Shown: positions 23,835-32,592, counted from the stretch's first letter. The stretch: 64,000 bases of DNA from Desulfovibrio sp. Huiquan2017 (GCF_017351175.1 NZ_JAFMPN010000005.1:62001-126000), one strand, 5' to 3'. Notes: a model not told the origin generated them from the letters alone. A program made the numbers and translations.

Positions 23835-25028
23835 ATGGCGATCAAGCGGCAAGTGGGGAAGAAAGAGACGCTGTATCACGTCTATTATCGACACCCGTAT
23901 CTGGACAAGACTGTCTACGAGCCGTTCGGACACGACGAGGATGCGGCCAAGAAACGCAATGCGGAAGTGAAATATTTGCTCAAGTACGACAGGGAGTCGT
24001 TCCTGCCGGAGCGGCATGTTGACGACACGGAGAAGACCGGGCCTACCGTCGACGACATACTGTTGCTGTACCTGCAGGATGTCGCCGCAAGAAAAAAGGG
24101 GCAGGATCTTGCGAAAGAGAACATGGCGACAACTCTGTCCCACCTGAAATTCGTCCGCCCAATCATCGGCCACATCCCTGTCTCCGAACTGACCAAGACA
24201 CACCTGCGGGAGGTGGTCGCAGAACTGCGGAAGCCGCATGTAATCGACATGACTTACACCAATGATGGCAAGGTCAAGAAGGTCAAGCGCGAGGTCAAGG
24301 GCAACTCCCAGACGACAATAAACAGGAAGGTCGGCATCGTCCAAAGCGCCCTAAATTGGGCCGAGGAGCAGGAGCTTATCGAGGAGAACCCGGTCTTCCG
24401 TTTTTCCGGGGCCAAGCGTGGGCCGAACAATAAACCAGCCCCGCCAACCGTCGAGGAGGCCAACCTCATCGTCGCTGCGGCCTCCGATCATGTCCGCCGC
24501 GCCGTTGTCCTCGGTGTCGGGACCGGGGCAAGAATGGGCAGGTCCGAGTTGCTGAAGGCGACATGGGCGGACGTGTCGTTCGAGCGCAGCTGCATCCGTA
24601 TCGCGTCGGCCGAGAAAAACAAGAACATCACGTATCGGGATATCCAGCTTAAGCCAAATGTAATGGATGCCTTGAGATACTGGCGCAAGAAAGACGCGGA
24701 CACCGGACACGTAGGTCACATCATCCACTGGCGCGGGAAACCGATCAAATCTCTCAAAACGGCTTGGTGGAAGACACTGGAACGTGCCGGGATCACTCGC
24801 CGCATCCGCCCATACGACTGCCGCCACCATTTCATAACAGAGGCCCTTCGCAAGGGGTGCGACCTCAAAGCCATATCAACGATCGCCGGTCACGCAGACC
24901 CAACCATGATCCTCAAGCATTACCAGGAGGTCGTCGAGGAGACCAAGGCGGCGGTCATCAACTCCACCTCGGAGCTGGAACTGCCGGACCTGGACACAGG
25001 CCCACAAGATCTCGCCAAAGCTAAATAG
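23835..25028 (+). CDS. Tyrosine site-specific recombinase (integrase)
   Basis: A 397-residue phage/ICE-type integrase. N-terminal arm-binding region (about 1-65), core-binding domain (about 70-190; ENMATTLSHLKFVRPIIG), then a catalytic domain: Arg233 in TGARMGRSELL, Lys near 264, box-II YDCRHHF with Arg330, His353 in AGHADP, nucleophile Tyr363 in ILKHYQEV. The usual box-II His is Tyr327, a change tolerated in some members. GAGGAGG precedes the ATG. It ends at a terminator 180 bases before an attachment-site copy, the normal order for tRNA-targeting integrases. Probably active on tRNA-Pro. Confidence 0.92.
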   Translation: MAIKRQVGKKETLYHVYYRHPYLDKTVYEPFGHDEDAAKKRNAEVKYLLKYDRESFLPERHVDDTEKTGPTVDDILLLYLQDVAARKKGQDLAKENMATTLSHLKFVRPIIGHIPVSELTKTHLREVVAELRKPHVIDMTYTNDGKVKKVKREVKGNSQTTINRKVGIVQSALNWAEEQELIEENPVFRFSGAKRGPNNKPAPPTVEEANLIVAAASDHVRRAVVLGVGTGARMGRSELLKATWADVSFERSCIRIASAEKNKNITYRDIQLKPNVMDALRYWRKKDADTGHVGHIIHWRGKPIKSLKTAWWKTLERAGITRRIRPYDCRHHFITEALRKGCDLKAISTIAGHADPTMILKHYQEVVEETKAAVINSTSELELPDLDTGPQDLAKAK

Positions 25029-25046
25029 CTACCCCACCATCAACCT

Positions 25047-25072
25047 GGCGGCGCTCCGGCGCCGCCTTTTTT
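25047..25072 (+). terminator. Integrase terminator
   Basis: GGCGGCGC (25047-25054), loop TCCG, GCGCCGCC (25059-25066), then TTTTTT. Confidence 0.9.
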
Positions 25073-25207
25073 AGCTCTGTGTCCCGAACCGACTTGAACC
25101 GATTTTTATCCTACAACTTATCCGTTTTTAGCCCTATTTTATCCGTTTCACTGTCGGATAAGCCTGTTTTTGCCTTGCAAAAACAGACAGTTAGAACGCA
25201 TTCCATG

Positions 25208-25256
25208 CGTTCGGGACGCAGAGATCGGAGGTTCAAATCCTCTCATCCCGACCAGA
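25208..25256 (+). other. Attachment-site copy 1: 3' half of a tRNA-Pro gene
   Basis: Contains the anticodon loop TTCGGGA (CGG anticodon), T-arm GGAGG-TTCAAAT-CCTCT, acceptor 3' strand CATCCCG and ACCA. The 5' half (D arm, acceptor 5' strand) is absent, so this is not a functional tRNA. Shares a perfect 38-bp core (25219-25256) with copy 2. Confidence 0.8.
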
Positions 25257-25263
25257 AAAAACA

Positions 25264-25301
25264 GGCACTTACATGACATTCATGTAAGTGCCTTTTTCTT
25301 T
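25264..25301 (+). terminator. Terminator following att copy 1
   Basis: GGCACTTACATGA-CAT-TCATGTAAGTGCC (25264-25292), then a T-rich tail. Differs from the terminator after copy 2, so it came with the inserted DNA. Confidence 0.85.
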
Positions 25302-25321
25302 TGTCACATCATTTGTCACAT
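25300..25321 (+). repeat. Two TTTGTCACAT repeats, possible integrase arm sites
   Basis: At 25300-25309 and 25312-25321. Related TGTCACAT copies are at 26053-26060, 26065-26072 and inverted at 26100-26107. Confidence 0.4.
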
Positions 25322-25503
25322 TTTTCTAACACCGAGTCAAAAATAAGCTAAGATTATAACACGATATCAACTATATGCTTTGCGCTCGGAACGCATAGAT
25401 TGCTCCTCGTGCATTCATTGATTGCCCTGATAAAAAGATATACTTAAATATCAGTCTACAGCTCTTGCCACTATAAGTCCTAACCCCGTACCAAGATATT
25501 GCC

Positions 25504-26022
25504 ATGTGGGAACTAATTAAGGACATAGGAATTCCAATTTTGACTTTTGGCCTAGGCTTCCTGTCGAAGCGGTATATCGACAGTAAAAACCTCACTACTG
25601 AACACGATATCAGGGTCTTTCATACGCTTGATGCCATAGCCGACGAAAATGCTATGAGAGCAATCTACGGAGGCGCACGCTCAAGCTACCATATTGGTCA
25701 GGCTAGAAATAATTTTTATCACTATCTCTCAGAGGCACCGAAAGCATCTAACAAATTCCTTTTTGATATTATCGAAAACAAGAAAACGCAGCTCCTGAAA
25801 GCAACCGATGAGTTACTAAGCTACTATGCCATAGAAGGACTACCCACTCGTAACGATGATCAGTCTATTGACCCCGCAACGATGGAGGGGATTTTTGATC
25901 GGGATCGAGAAAGGGTCAGGTTCGAACAGGAAGTAATGCCCAAAAGTGACATACTCGCAGAGGCATTCAAAGCAGCCTTCATTGATTACCGAGCCACAGT
26001 AAAAAAAAGGCTAAAAGTCTAA
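25504..26022 (+). CDS. Membrane-anchored hypothetical protein, cargo between att copies
   Basis: A 172-residue protein with one N-terminal membrane segment (IGIPILTFGLGFL, about 8-20) and a helical, charged cytoplasmic part. No family recognised. It is the only gene between the two att copies, in DNA that looks AT-richer than the backbone, and the start has only a weak ribosome site. Single genes at such sites are often defence or fitness cargo; this role is inferred from position only. Confidence 0.6.
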   Translation: MWELIKDIGIPILTFGLGFLSKRYIDSKNLTTEHDIRVFHTLDAIADENAMRAIYGGARSSYHIGQARNNFYHYLSEAPKASNKFLFDIIENKKTQLLKATDELLSYYAIEGLPTRNDDQSIDPATMEGIFDRDRERVRFEQEVMPKSDILAEAFKAAFIDYRATVKKRLKV

Positions 26023-26052
26023 TTAATAGAACAAACCAGTACGACTTGATAC

Positions 26053-26107
26053 TGTCACATTTCTTGTCACATTCTAGACCCCATTTACGGGTATTTTCTA
26101 TGTGACA
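26053..26107. repeat. TGTCACAT repeat cluster near att copy 2
   Basis: Direct copies at 26053-26060 and 26065-26072 and an inverted copy at 26100-26107. Same motif as beside att copy 1. Confidence 0.4.
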
Positions 26108-26154
26108 TACAAAAATAAATCCAAGTATTACAAACCATACAACGCAAGCCATCC

Positions 26155-26203
26155 CGTTCGGGACACAGAGATCGGAGGTTCAAATCCTCTCATCCCGACC
26201 AGA
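26155..26203 (+). other. Attachment-site copy 2: 3' half of a tRNA-Pro gene
   Basis: CGTTCGGGAC, one mismatch, then the same 38-bp core as copy 1 (26166-26203) through CCA and GA. No 5' half, so not a functional tRNA. Marks the junction with the backbone; the intact tRNA-Pro is expected left of the window. Confidence 0.8.
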
Positions 26204-26211
26204 TAAATCAA

Positions 26212-26245
26212 GGGGTTACGCAATAGCGTAACCCCTTTGTCTTTT
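26212..26245 (+). terminator. Terminator following att copy 2
   Basis: GGGGTTACGC-AATA-GCGTAACCCC (26212-26235), T-rich tail. Probably the native tRNA-Pro terminator. Confidence 0.9.
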
Positions 26246-26520
26246 CCTCATCTGCTCATCTTCCGATTGCGCCCCCCCATGGGGCGCCCTGCAAAACGGC
26301 ATGGCCCGTCGAGCGACTCGTCACAACAACGACATCGAGAGCCCGGTTGGCCCAACGGCATTTCACGCGACAACGCCCCGACTCCGACGGGTCCAAGGAC
26401 ATTTCTTGTCACCATTCGTGCTTTCCCCCATATTCGTGTTGACATTCGAGCCCCCCGCCCCTACATGCCGCCAACACAGGCCGGGGTTGCCGGAGTCCAT
26501 GAATCAAGGGAGGATGGGAC

Positions 26521-28434
26521 ATGACCCATGCACAGGAAGAATGGACCGTCGAGCGGTCCGCGGAACTCTATCGCGTCCGGGATTGGGGCGCGGGCTTTTT
26601 CGGTGTCTCCGAGAACGGGGACTTGCAGGTAACCGCCCGGCCCGGCGATTTTTCCGGGGCGGTATCCATTCCCGAGATCATCGGGGGAATCCAGGCGCGC
26701 GGGCTGGACATGCCGGTGCTGCTGCGCATCGAGAATCTCCTGGAAACCCAAATCACGCTGCTCAACGAGAGCTTTCTCCAGGCCATGGACAAACTCGCCT
26801 ACCGGGGCGCCTATCTCGGCGCCTACCCTATCAAGGTCAACCAGCAGCAACAGGTAGTCGAGGCGGTCACCCGCCATGGCCGCAAATACCACCACGGGCT
26901 GGAGGCCGGGAGCAAGGCCGAGCTTATCGCCGCCCTGGGCATGCACAACGACCCCGACGCCGTGCTTGTCTGCAACGGCTACAAGGACGAGGAATTCGTG
27001 GACCTGGCTCTGCACGCCGTACAGCTCGGCTTCCGGTGCGTGCTGGTCATCGAGATGCCGAGCGAGCTTCAACTGATCATCGAACGCTCCCGGGCGCTGG
27101 GCGTGGAGCCCATCCTCGGCGTGCGCGCCAAGCTCTCCTCCCAGGCCACGGGTCAATGGGCCGAGTCCGGCGGCGACCGCTCCATCTTTGGCCTCAACGC
27201 CTCCCAGATCATTGAGATCATCGACAGCCTCAAGGAGGCGGGCATGCTCCATTGCCTGCAACTGCTCCACTACCACCTGGGCTCGCAAATTCCGAATATC
27301 CGGGCGATCCGCACCGGCGTGGCCGAGGCGGGACGCATCTACGCCGGACTCACGGCCGAAGGCGCGGGCATGCGCTACCTCGACCTGGGCGGAGGCCTGG
27401 CCGTGGACTACGACGGCACCCGGACCAGCCTGTCCAGCAGCCGCAACTACTCGGTCCACGAATACTGCGCGGACATCATTGAAGGAGTCATGACCGTACT
27501 CAACGAGCAGGGCGTGGACCACCCGACCATCATCACCGAGTCCGGGCGGGCCCTGGTCGCCTACTATTCCATATTGCTTCTCAACGTGCTTGACGCCGCA
27601 CGCTTCGAGCCCGAGCCCCTGCCCGGTGCCCTTCCCGAGGACACCAACATCCACATCCGGCACCTTCACGAGACCATGCTCGCCCTGACCCGCGACAACG
27701 TCCAGGAGAGCTTCAACGACGCCCTCTACTACCGGGACGAGGTCCGCCAGGCATTCAACCAGGGAATCATCACCTTCCGAGAACGAGCGCTGGGCGAAAA
27801 CGTCTTCTGGCTGACCATGCGCACCATAGCGGTCCTGGCCAGGGACCTGCCCTCCCTGCCCCTGGAGCTTGAGGGATTGACCCGCACTTTGTCGGATATC
27901 TACTACTGCAATTTCAGTGTGTTCCAATCACTGCCCGACGCCTGGGCCATCAACCAGCTCTTTCCGGTCATGCCGGTGCACCGGCTGGATGAAAAGCCCA
28001 CTCGCGAGGGGTCCCTGGCCGACATCACCTGCGACTGCGACGGCAAGATCGACCGCTTCATCGAGGGGGCCGGGGTGGACCGGACCATGGCCCTGCACGC
28101 CCTCAGGCCGCTGGAGGAATACTACCTTGGCGTGTTCCTCGTGGGCGCGTACCAGGAAACCCTGGGTGATCTGCACAACCTCTTCGGCGACACCAACGTG
28201 GTGACCATCCGCATCATGGACAACGGAAAGTACGAATTTGTGAGCGAACTCGAAGGCGACACCGTGGAAAATGTACTGTCCTATGTGGAGTACGACACCA
28301 AGGCCCTGCTCACCCGGTTCCGCGAAACCGCCGAGGCGAGCGTGCGCAAGGGACTGATCACCCCGGCACAACGCCGGGAAATCCTCCAGGCCTACCGAAA
28401 CGGGCTGCAAGGCTACACCTACCTCGAACGTTAG
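26521..28434 (+). CDS. speA: Biosynthetic arginine decarboxylase
   Basis: PLP-dependent decarboxylation of arginine to agmatine, the first step from arginine to putrescine and spermidine; cytoplasmic. At 637 residues it is of normal length for SpeA. The PLP lysine is Lys105 in AYPIKVNQQ; other family features are LEAGSKAEL, HYHLGSQI, the glycine-rich phosphate loop DLGGGLAVDYDG and the TCDCDGKID segment carrying the active-site Cys of the partner subunit. GGGAGG lies before the ATG. It stands alone as the first backbone gene after the mobile region. Confidence 0.95.
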   Translation: MTHAQEEWTVERSAELYRVRDWGAGFFGVSENGDLQVTARPGDFSGAVSIPEIIGGIQARGLDMPVLLRIENLLETQITLLNESFLQAMDKLAYRGAYLGAYPIKVNQQQQVVEAVTRHGRKYHHGLEAGSKAELIAALGMHNDPDAVLVCNGYKDEEFVDLALHAVQLGFRCVLVIEMPSELQLIIERSRALGVEPILGVRAKLSSQATGQWAESGGDRSIFGLNASQIIEIIDSLKEAGMLHCLQLLHYHLGSQIPNIRAIRTGVAEAGRIYAGLTAEGAGMRYLDLGGGLAVDYDGTRTSLSSSRNYSVHEYCADIIEGVMTVLNEQGVDHPTIITESGRALVAYYSILLLNVLDAARFEPEPLPGALPEDTNIHIRHLHETMLALTRDNVQESFNDALYYRDEVRQAFNQGIITFRERALGENVFWLTMRTIAVLARDLPSLPLELEGLTRTLSDIYYCNFSVFQSLPDAWAINQLFPVMPVHRLDEKPTREGSLADITCDCDGKIDRFIEGAGVDRTMALHALRPLEEYYLGVFLVGAYQETLGDLHNLFGDTNVVTIRIMDNGKYEFVSELEGDTVENVLSYVEYDTKALLTRFRETAEASVRKGLITPAQRREILQAYRNGLQGYTYLER

Positions 28435-28467
28435 GCGACCCCGCCCGCTCCGTCCGACAAAACAATT

Positions 28468-28500
28468 GCAGCCCCGGACACCATTGGTGTCCGGGGCTGC
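28468..28500 (+). terminator. speA terminator
   Basis: 15-bp perfect stem GCAGCCCCGGACACC / GGTGTCCGGGGCTGC around ATT; no T run but very stable. Confidence 0.8.
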
Positions 28501-28598
28501 GGCTTCATGCGCCTGTCCACCGGGCGACAGGGGGCGCTATCCTCGGAGGGTGAGGCACATGATGGCCCGAACGGGAGATCGCCCGGAGGGTCCTGAGC

Positions 28599-30713
28599 TT
28601 AGTCCCTGCCCGCTTCGGCAATGACCGTGACGTCGGCGTCCCGGGTGTATTCGGCCCCGGCATCCGCGTCGTAGCAGGTCAGTCCGCAACGCAGGCAGCG
28701 ACTCGCCTCCTTCCGAGCCTTTTCGTAGGAGATGGAACCGGCCACTTCCTCCTTGAAGGTGTGCCGACGCTCCTCCACGCTAACCAGGGGCTCTTGAACC
28801 CTGGGGATGGAGTATGTCACGCGCATGTCCTTGAGAATGGATTCCGGGATGACCTGGACCTGCTGATTGTCCGGCTCGGGAACCGTTCCCTGGGTGACGT
28901 GAAAGTGGATGGAACGTGCGGCACGGCGTCCTTCGGACACCGCCTGGATGAGGATGTTGCGGCCGGTGTGGACCTCTCCGCCCACGAACACGTTGGGGAT
29001 GTCGGTTTGCAACGTGGTCGGGTTCGCGCTGATCCCACCGGTCTTCTTATCCATATTGAACAGGGGATTGCCCTCGGCATCGCGCAGCAGACTGTCGTCC
29101 ACCAGGCGGTCCGTGGCTGCGACGACCATATCGGCCGCCACAAAGGAATTGGTCCCGGACACGGGATTGGGGCCGCCCTTGGCCTTTTCCGGATCGTCGT
29201 AGGCCAGGTCGCAATAAGTCACACCGCAGACAATGCCGTCCTCGGCCACCAGGCCCAGCGGCGCGGTCATGTAGCGGAGGTCTGCCCCGATTTCGACGGC
29301 ACGCTGAATCTCCTCCTTGTTGGCGGACATCTTGCGCTGGATGCTCGGCACCAGGGCGATGGCCGTGGCGCCGAGGCGGATAGCGCTGCGGACCACGTCC
29401 ATGGCCGTGTTGCTGCCGCCGACCACGACCACTGTCTTGCCGCGAAGGTCGGTGTATTCCCGCCCAACGGCGTTCAGGAAGGAAATGGAGTCCTGCACTC
29501 CCTGAACATCATCGTTTTCGATGCCGAGCGACGGCACCTTCCAGGCGCCCGTGGCAATGAAGATCGCCTCGAACCCCTCATTCTCAAGATCGGCCAAGGT
29601 CACGTCCCGGCCGAAGGTCACGCCGGTGCGGGCCTCCACACCGAGGTTGAGAATGGTCTGCACTTCCCAATCCACCACCTTCTTGGGCAGCCGGTACTCC
29701 GGGATGATGCCGCGCATCATGCCGCCGATGTTCTGGCGCTTCTCGAAGATAACCGGCTCATGCCCCACGCGGCGCAGGAAGTAGGCGCAGGACAGCCCGG
29801 CCGGGCCGCCGCCGATGATGGCCACTTTGTGTCCGCTGGGCGGATTGCAATGCAGGGCGACGCGATTGCCCGAGCGCATCTCCCAGTCCGCCACGAAACG
29901 GTGCAGGGTGTGGATGGCCACGCCTTCGTCCACGATCTTGCGGCGGCAAATGTTCTCGCACGGGGCCGGACAGACGCGGCCCACGGCCAGAGGCAGCGGA
30001 TTGTGCTCCTTGATGGTCAGGAGCGCGCCGCGCATGTCGCCCTGCTTGAGCTGCTGGATGTACCGGCGCACGTTGATCTGGGCCGGGCACTTCTGCATGC
30101 ACGGAGCCAGGCAGTCGTCGGTCTGGTTAAGATGCAGGAGCACGCTGGTCACGCTGGAGATGCGGATGGCCCCGGTGGGGCACGCCTCGGCGCACTTGCC
30201 GCAGGACCGGCAGGCGTTCCAGTCCACCACCGGCAACCCGGCGTCGCTCAGGCGGATGGCGTTGAAGCCGCAGACCTTGACGCAGGTGCCCAGACCGATG
30301 CAGCCGATGCCGCAGGACTTCTCGCCGCCGTAAAGCAGCGCCTCGGCGCGGCAGTCCTCCACGCCCTTGTAGTCGAACAGCAGGTTGGCCCGGGAGCCGC
30401 CGCTGCATATGTTCGTGGCCACCTTGGGCTCCTTGAACTGCACCTCGGCCCCCATGATCCCGGCGATGCGCGCCGCGACTTCCTGGCTGGCCACCACGCA
30501 GACCTCGGGCGCGGCCTCGCCGTTGACCACGGCGGCGGCCGCCGCCGTGCAGCCCGGATATCCGCAGCCGCCGCAGTTGGCGCCGGGCAGGCACGCTTCG
30601 ACCCTGGCCACACGCGGGTCCTCCTTGACGTAGAGGATGCGGGAAGCGACGGCCAGGATGGAGGCCGCCGTCAGCCCCAGGAGAAACAAAACCAATATGG
30701 ATGAGGTTACCAT
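28599..30713 (-). CDS. rnfB: RnfB fused to a GltD-like FAD/NAD(P) oxidoreductase
   Basis: Subunit B of the Rnf ferredoxin:NAD+ oxidoreductase, 704 residues against about 190-280 for simple RnfB. Residues 1-25 are a membrane helix; the [4Fe-4S] motif CGGCGYPGC lies at 47-55; ferredoxin-type motifs are at about 138-148 and CRSCGKCAEACP (168-179). From about residue 200 it becomes a GltD/NADPH-dependent glutamate synthase small-chain-like unit: CLAPCMQKCP, first dinucleotide site GGGPAG (301-306), second site VVVVGGSNTAMD (about 420), and a C-terminal CLRCGLTC. It may link ferredoxin, NAD(P)H and Rnf directly. Last gene of the operon. Confidence 0.92.
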   Translation of the reverse strand: MVTSSILVLFLLGLTAASILAVASRILYVKEDPRVARVEACLPGANCGGCGYPGCTAAAAAVVNGEAAPEVCVVASQEVAARIAGIMGAEVQFKEPKVATNICSGGSRANLLFDYKGVEDCRAEALLYGGEKSCGIGCIGLGTCVKVCGFNAIRLSDAGLPVVDWNACRSCGKCAEACPTGAIRISSVTSVLLHLNQTDDCLAPCMQKCPAQINVRRYIQQLKQGDMRGALLTIKEHNPLPLAVGRVCPAPCENICRRKIVDEGVAIHTLHRFVADWEMRSGNRVALHCNPPSGHKVAIIGGGPAGLSCAYFLRRVGHEPVIFEKRQNIGGMMRGIIPEYRLPKKVVDWEVQTILNLGVEARTGVTFGRDVTLADLENEGFEAIFIATGAWKVPSLGIENDDVQGVQDSISFLNAVGREYTDLRGKTVVVVGGSNTAMDVVRSAIRLGATAIALVPSIQRKMSANKEEIQRAVEIGADLRYMTAPLGLVAEDGIVCGVTYCDLAYDDPEKAKGGPNPVSGTNSFVAADMVVAATDRLVDDSLLRDAEGNPLFNMDKKTGGISANPTTLQTDIPNVFVGGEVHTGRNILIQAVSEGRRAARSIHFHVTQGTVPEPDNQQVQVIPESILKDMRVTYSIPRVQEPLVSVEERRHTFKEEVAGSISYEKARKEASRCLRCGLTCYDADAGAEYTRDADVTVIAEAGRD

Positions 30714-30737
30714 GATCTCGTCCTTGTACTTGTACGG

Positions 30738-31313
30738 TTACGCGGCCATGCCCTGAAAGGCGAGAAAGACCAGCGACATGATGCCCGCCGTGACGAGCGC
30801 CACCGGAATGCCGCGGAAAACGACCGGCACCGGAGAAACGTCAAGCCGCTCACGGATGGCGGAGATGATGACCAGGGCGATGAGGAAACCGATGCCCGAG
30901 GCAAGGGAAAAGGCCATCGCCTTAACGAACGAATAGTTGCTGCGCTGAACCATGATGGCCACGCCCATGACCGCGCAGTTGGTGGTGATCAACGGCAGGA
31001 ACAACCCGAGCGAGGCGTGCAGGGGCGGAATGACCTTCTTCAGGAAGAGCTCCACGAACTGGACCAGGGAAGCGATGACCAGAATGAAGACAATGGTCTG
31101 GAGGTAGCCGATGCCGTAGGGGTTCAACACATATTGCTGCAGGGGCCAGGTAAAGGCCGTGGCCATGAGCATGACGAAGATGACCGCCGCGCCCATGCCG
31201 ATGGCCACGTCCGTGGACTTGGACGTGCCCATGAACGGACAGGTGCCCAGGTACTGGACCAGGACGATGTTGTTGATGAAGATGGCCGAGATGAACAGCA
31301 TGAAGTAATCCAT
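30738..31313 (-). CDS. rnfA: Rnf complex subunit A
   Basis: A 191-residue integral membrane protein with six helices. Conserved Cys in LGTCPFMGTS and in ITTNCAVMGVAI; with the matching pair in RnfE these ligate the membrane [2Fe-2S] cluster that carries electrons across the membrane. Normal length. It starts three bases after rnfE ends and is followed by rnfB; same transcript. Confidence 0.95.
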   Translation of the reverse strand: MDYFMLFISAIFINNIVLVQYLGTCPFMGTSKSTDVAIGMGAAVIFVMLMATAFTWPLQQYVLNPYGIGYLQTIVFILVIASLVQFVELFLKKVIPPLHASLGLFLPLITTNCAVMGVAIMVQRSNYSFVKAMAFSLASGIGFLIALVIISAIRERLDVSPVPVVFRGIPVALVTAGIMSLVFLAFQGMAA

Positions 31314-31316
31314 GAT

Positions 31317-32009
31317 CTAGCCCTCCCTCTTGGCCGTAATGCACAGGTTGCAGCCCGCGCAGGACGCGCAGGCCGTATTCTGCGGCTCGGTTTCGGGTTC
31401 GCCCTTGCGTCGGCTCAGATACCGGTTGAACGCATTCATGCCCGCCAGGATCACTCCCAGGCAGACGAATGCGCCGGGGGCCATGACCATAAAGTGCGCG
31501 GGCTGGAAGGAGTCCCAGGCCACCGGAATGCCGAAGACCGTGCCGCTGCCGAAGCCCTCGCGCAAGGCCCCGAGAAAGGTCAGGGACAGGGTGAAGCCGA
31601 GCCCCATACCCAGGCCGTCGGCGATGGACGGCAGGACCGGATTCTTGGAGGCGAAGGCCTCTGCGCGGCCCAAAATGATGCAGTTGACCACGATGAGCGG
31701 CACGAAGATGCCAAGCTTCTGGTACAGGGAATAGGTATAGGCCTGCATGAGCAGCTCCACGGCCACCACCAGCGAGGCCGCGATGACGATGAAGCAGGCG
31801 ATGCGCACCTTGCTCGGAATGACCTTGCGCAGGCCCGAGATAATGGCGTTGGACAGGGTCAGGACGAAGAGCACGGCCACGCCCATGCCGAGTCCGTTCT
31901 CCGCCGTGGAGGTCACGGCCAGGGTCGGGCACAGCCCGAGGACCACGCGAAACGGCGGCAGCTCGTCCCACAGCCCCTTGAGGAATTCCTTCTTGAGGGA
32001 AGCACTCAT
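31317..32009 (-). CDS. rnfE: Rnf complex subunit E with Cys-rich tail
   Basis: A 230-residue integral membrane protein homologous to RnfA. Conserved Cys are seen in LGLCPTLAVTS and VVNCIILGRAEA, the partners of RnfA for the [2Fe-2S] site. Unusual: the C-terminal 17 residues carry CASCAGCNLC (Cys214, 217, 220, 223), which looks able to bind an extra metal or Fe-S centre. It lies between rnfG and rnfA. Confidence 0.93.
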   Translation of the reverse strand: MSASLKKEFLKGLWDELPPFRVVLGLCPTLAVTSTAENGLGMGVAVLFVLTLSNAIISGLRKVIPSKVRIACFIVIAASLVVAVELLMQAYTYSLYQKLGIFVPLIVVNCIILGRAEAFASKNPVLPSIADGLGMGLGFTLSLTFLGALREGFGSGTVFGIPVAWDSFQPAHFMVMAPGAFVCLGVILAGMNAFNRYLSRRKGEPETEPQNTACASCAGCNLCITAKREG

Positions 32010-32020
32010 TATATAGCTCC

Positions 32021-32590
32021 TTAGGACGCCGGCCAGAGGTCGGCGATTTGCGGCTTGATGCCCTTGTACAGAGTGAGGGCCTTACGCACCGCGTCCACCG
32101 CTCCGGTGGACGAATAAGTCGCTCCGGCCACGGCGTCGATGTCGCCGTCCTTCGAACTCAGGGCCATGGAGTCGAGGCCATGTCCCTTGAACTGCTTGAG
32201 GAAGGCGGACTTCATGATCCGCGTGCCCACGCCCGGGGTCTCGGTCTGGGTGGTGATGCCGATGCCGATGAGCCGATCGGCGTTCACGTCGAAGCCGACC
32301 ATGACCCCGACATCCCCGGAATAGCCGGGAGCGAATGTCTCGAAGGCCACGCCCACGAGCTTGCCGGAGCGCCTGGCCGGGAACACGGTCACCCCGTCCA
32401 CGGTCTTTCTCTCGGCGATGGGGTCGTTGTCGCACCCGGCGAGCACGGTCATCAGGGCCGGGCCCTGAACATTGACGAGCACCTGTTGTTCGATCTTGTC
32501 CTTGGTGGCCCGCTTCAGGTTGACCAAAAGGGTACCGGAAGCGGCGCAGATAAGGGACAGGACCACGATCATATTGATAATTTCACGCAT
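32021..32590 (-). CDS. rnfG: Rnf complex subunit G (FMN protein)
   Basis: A 189-residue periplasmic-facing flavoprotein anchored by an N-terminal helix (about 6-24). The FMN-attachment motif AGATYSS places covalent FMN at Thr158, as in NqrC/RnfG. ETPGVGTRIM is another typical family segment. Starts two bases after rnfD ends. Confidence 0.93.
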   Translation of the reverse strand: MREIINMIVVLSLICAASGTLLVNLKRATKDKIEQQVLVNVQGPALMTVLAGCDNDPIAERKTVDGVTVFPARRSGKLVGVAFETFAPGYSGDVGVMVGFDVNADRLIGIGITTQTETPGVGTRIMKSAFLKQFKGHGLDSMALSSKDGDIDAVAGATYSSTGAVDAVRKALTLYKGIKPQIADLWPAS

Positions 32591-32592
32591 GG

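Larger units (their letters stand above)
25073..25503. other. Attachment-site region, no gene
   Basis: Repeats of ATCCGTTT/TATCCG (about 25,120-25,160), the att copy at 25208-25256, a terminator, two TTTGTCACAT repeats, then AT-rich DNA before the cargo gene. Confidence 0.5.

Noticed and set aside
25208-26203. Possible intact tRNA-Pro genes
   Set aside because: Both copies lack the D arm and the 5' acceptor strand, so they are att fragments.
26461-27927. Long minus-strand open frame opposite speA
   Set aside because: GC-driven shadow of speA with no ribosome site or domain.
28761-30704. Long plus-strand open frame opposite rnfB
   Set aside because: A shadow caused by high GC; rnfB on the other strand has clear domains.
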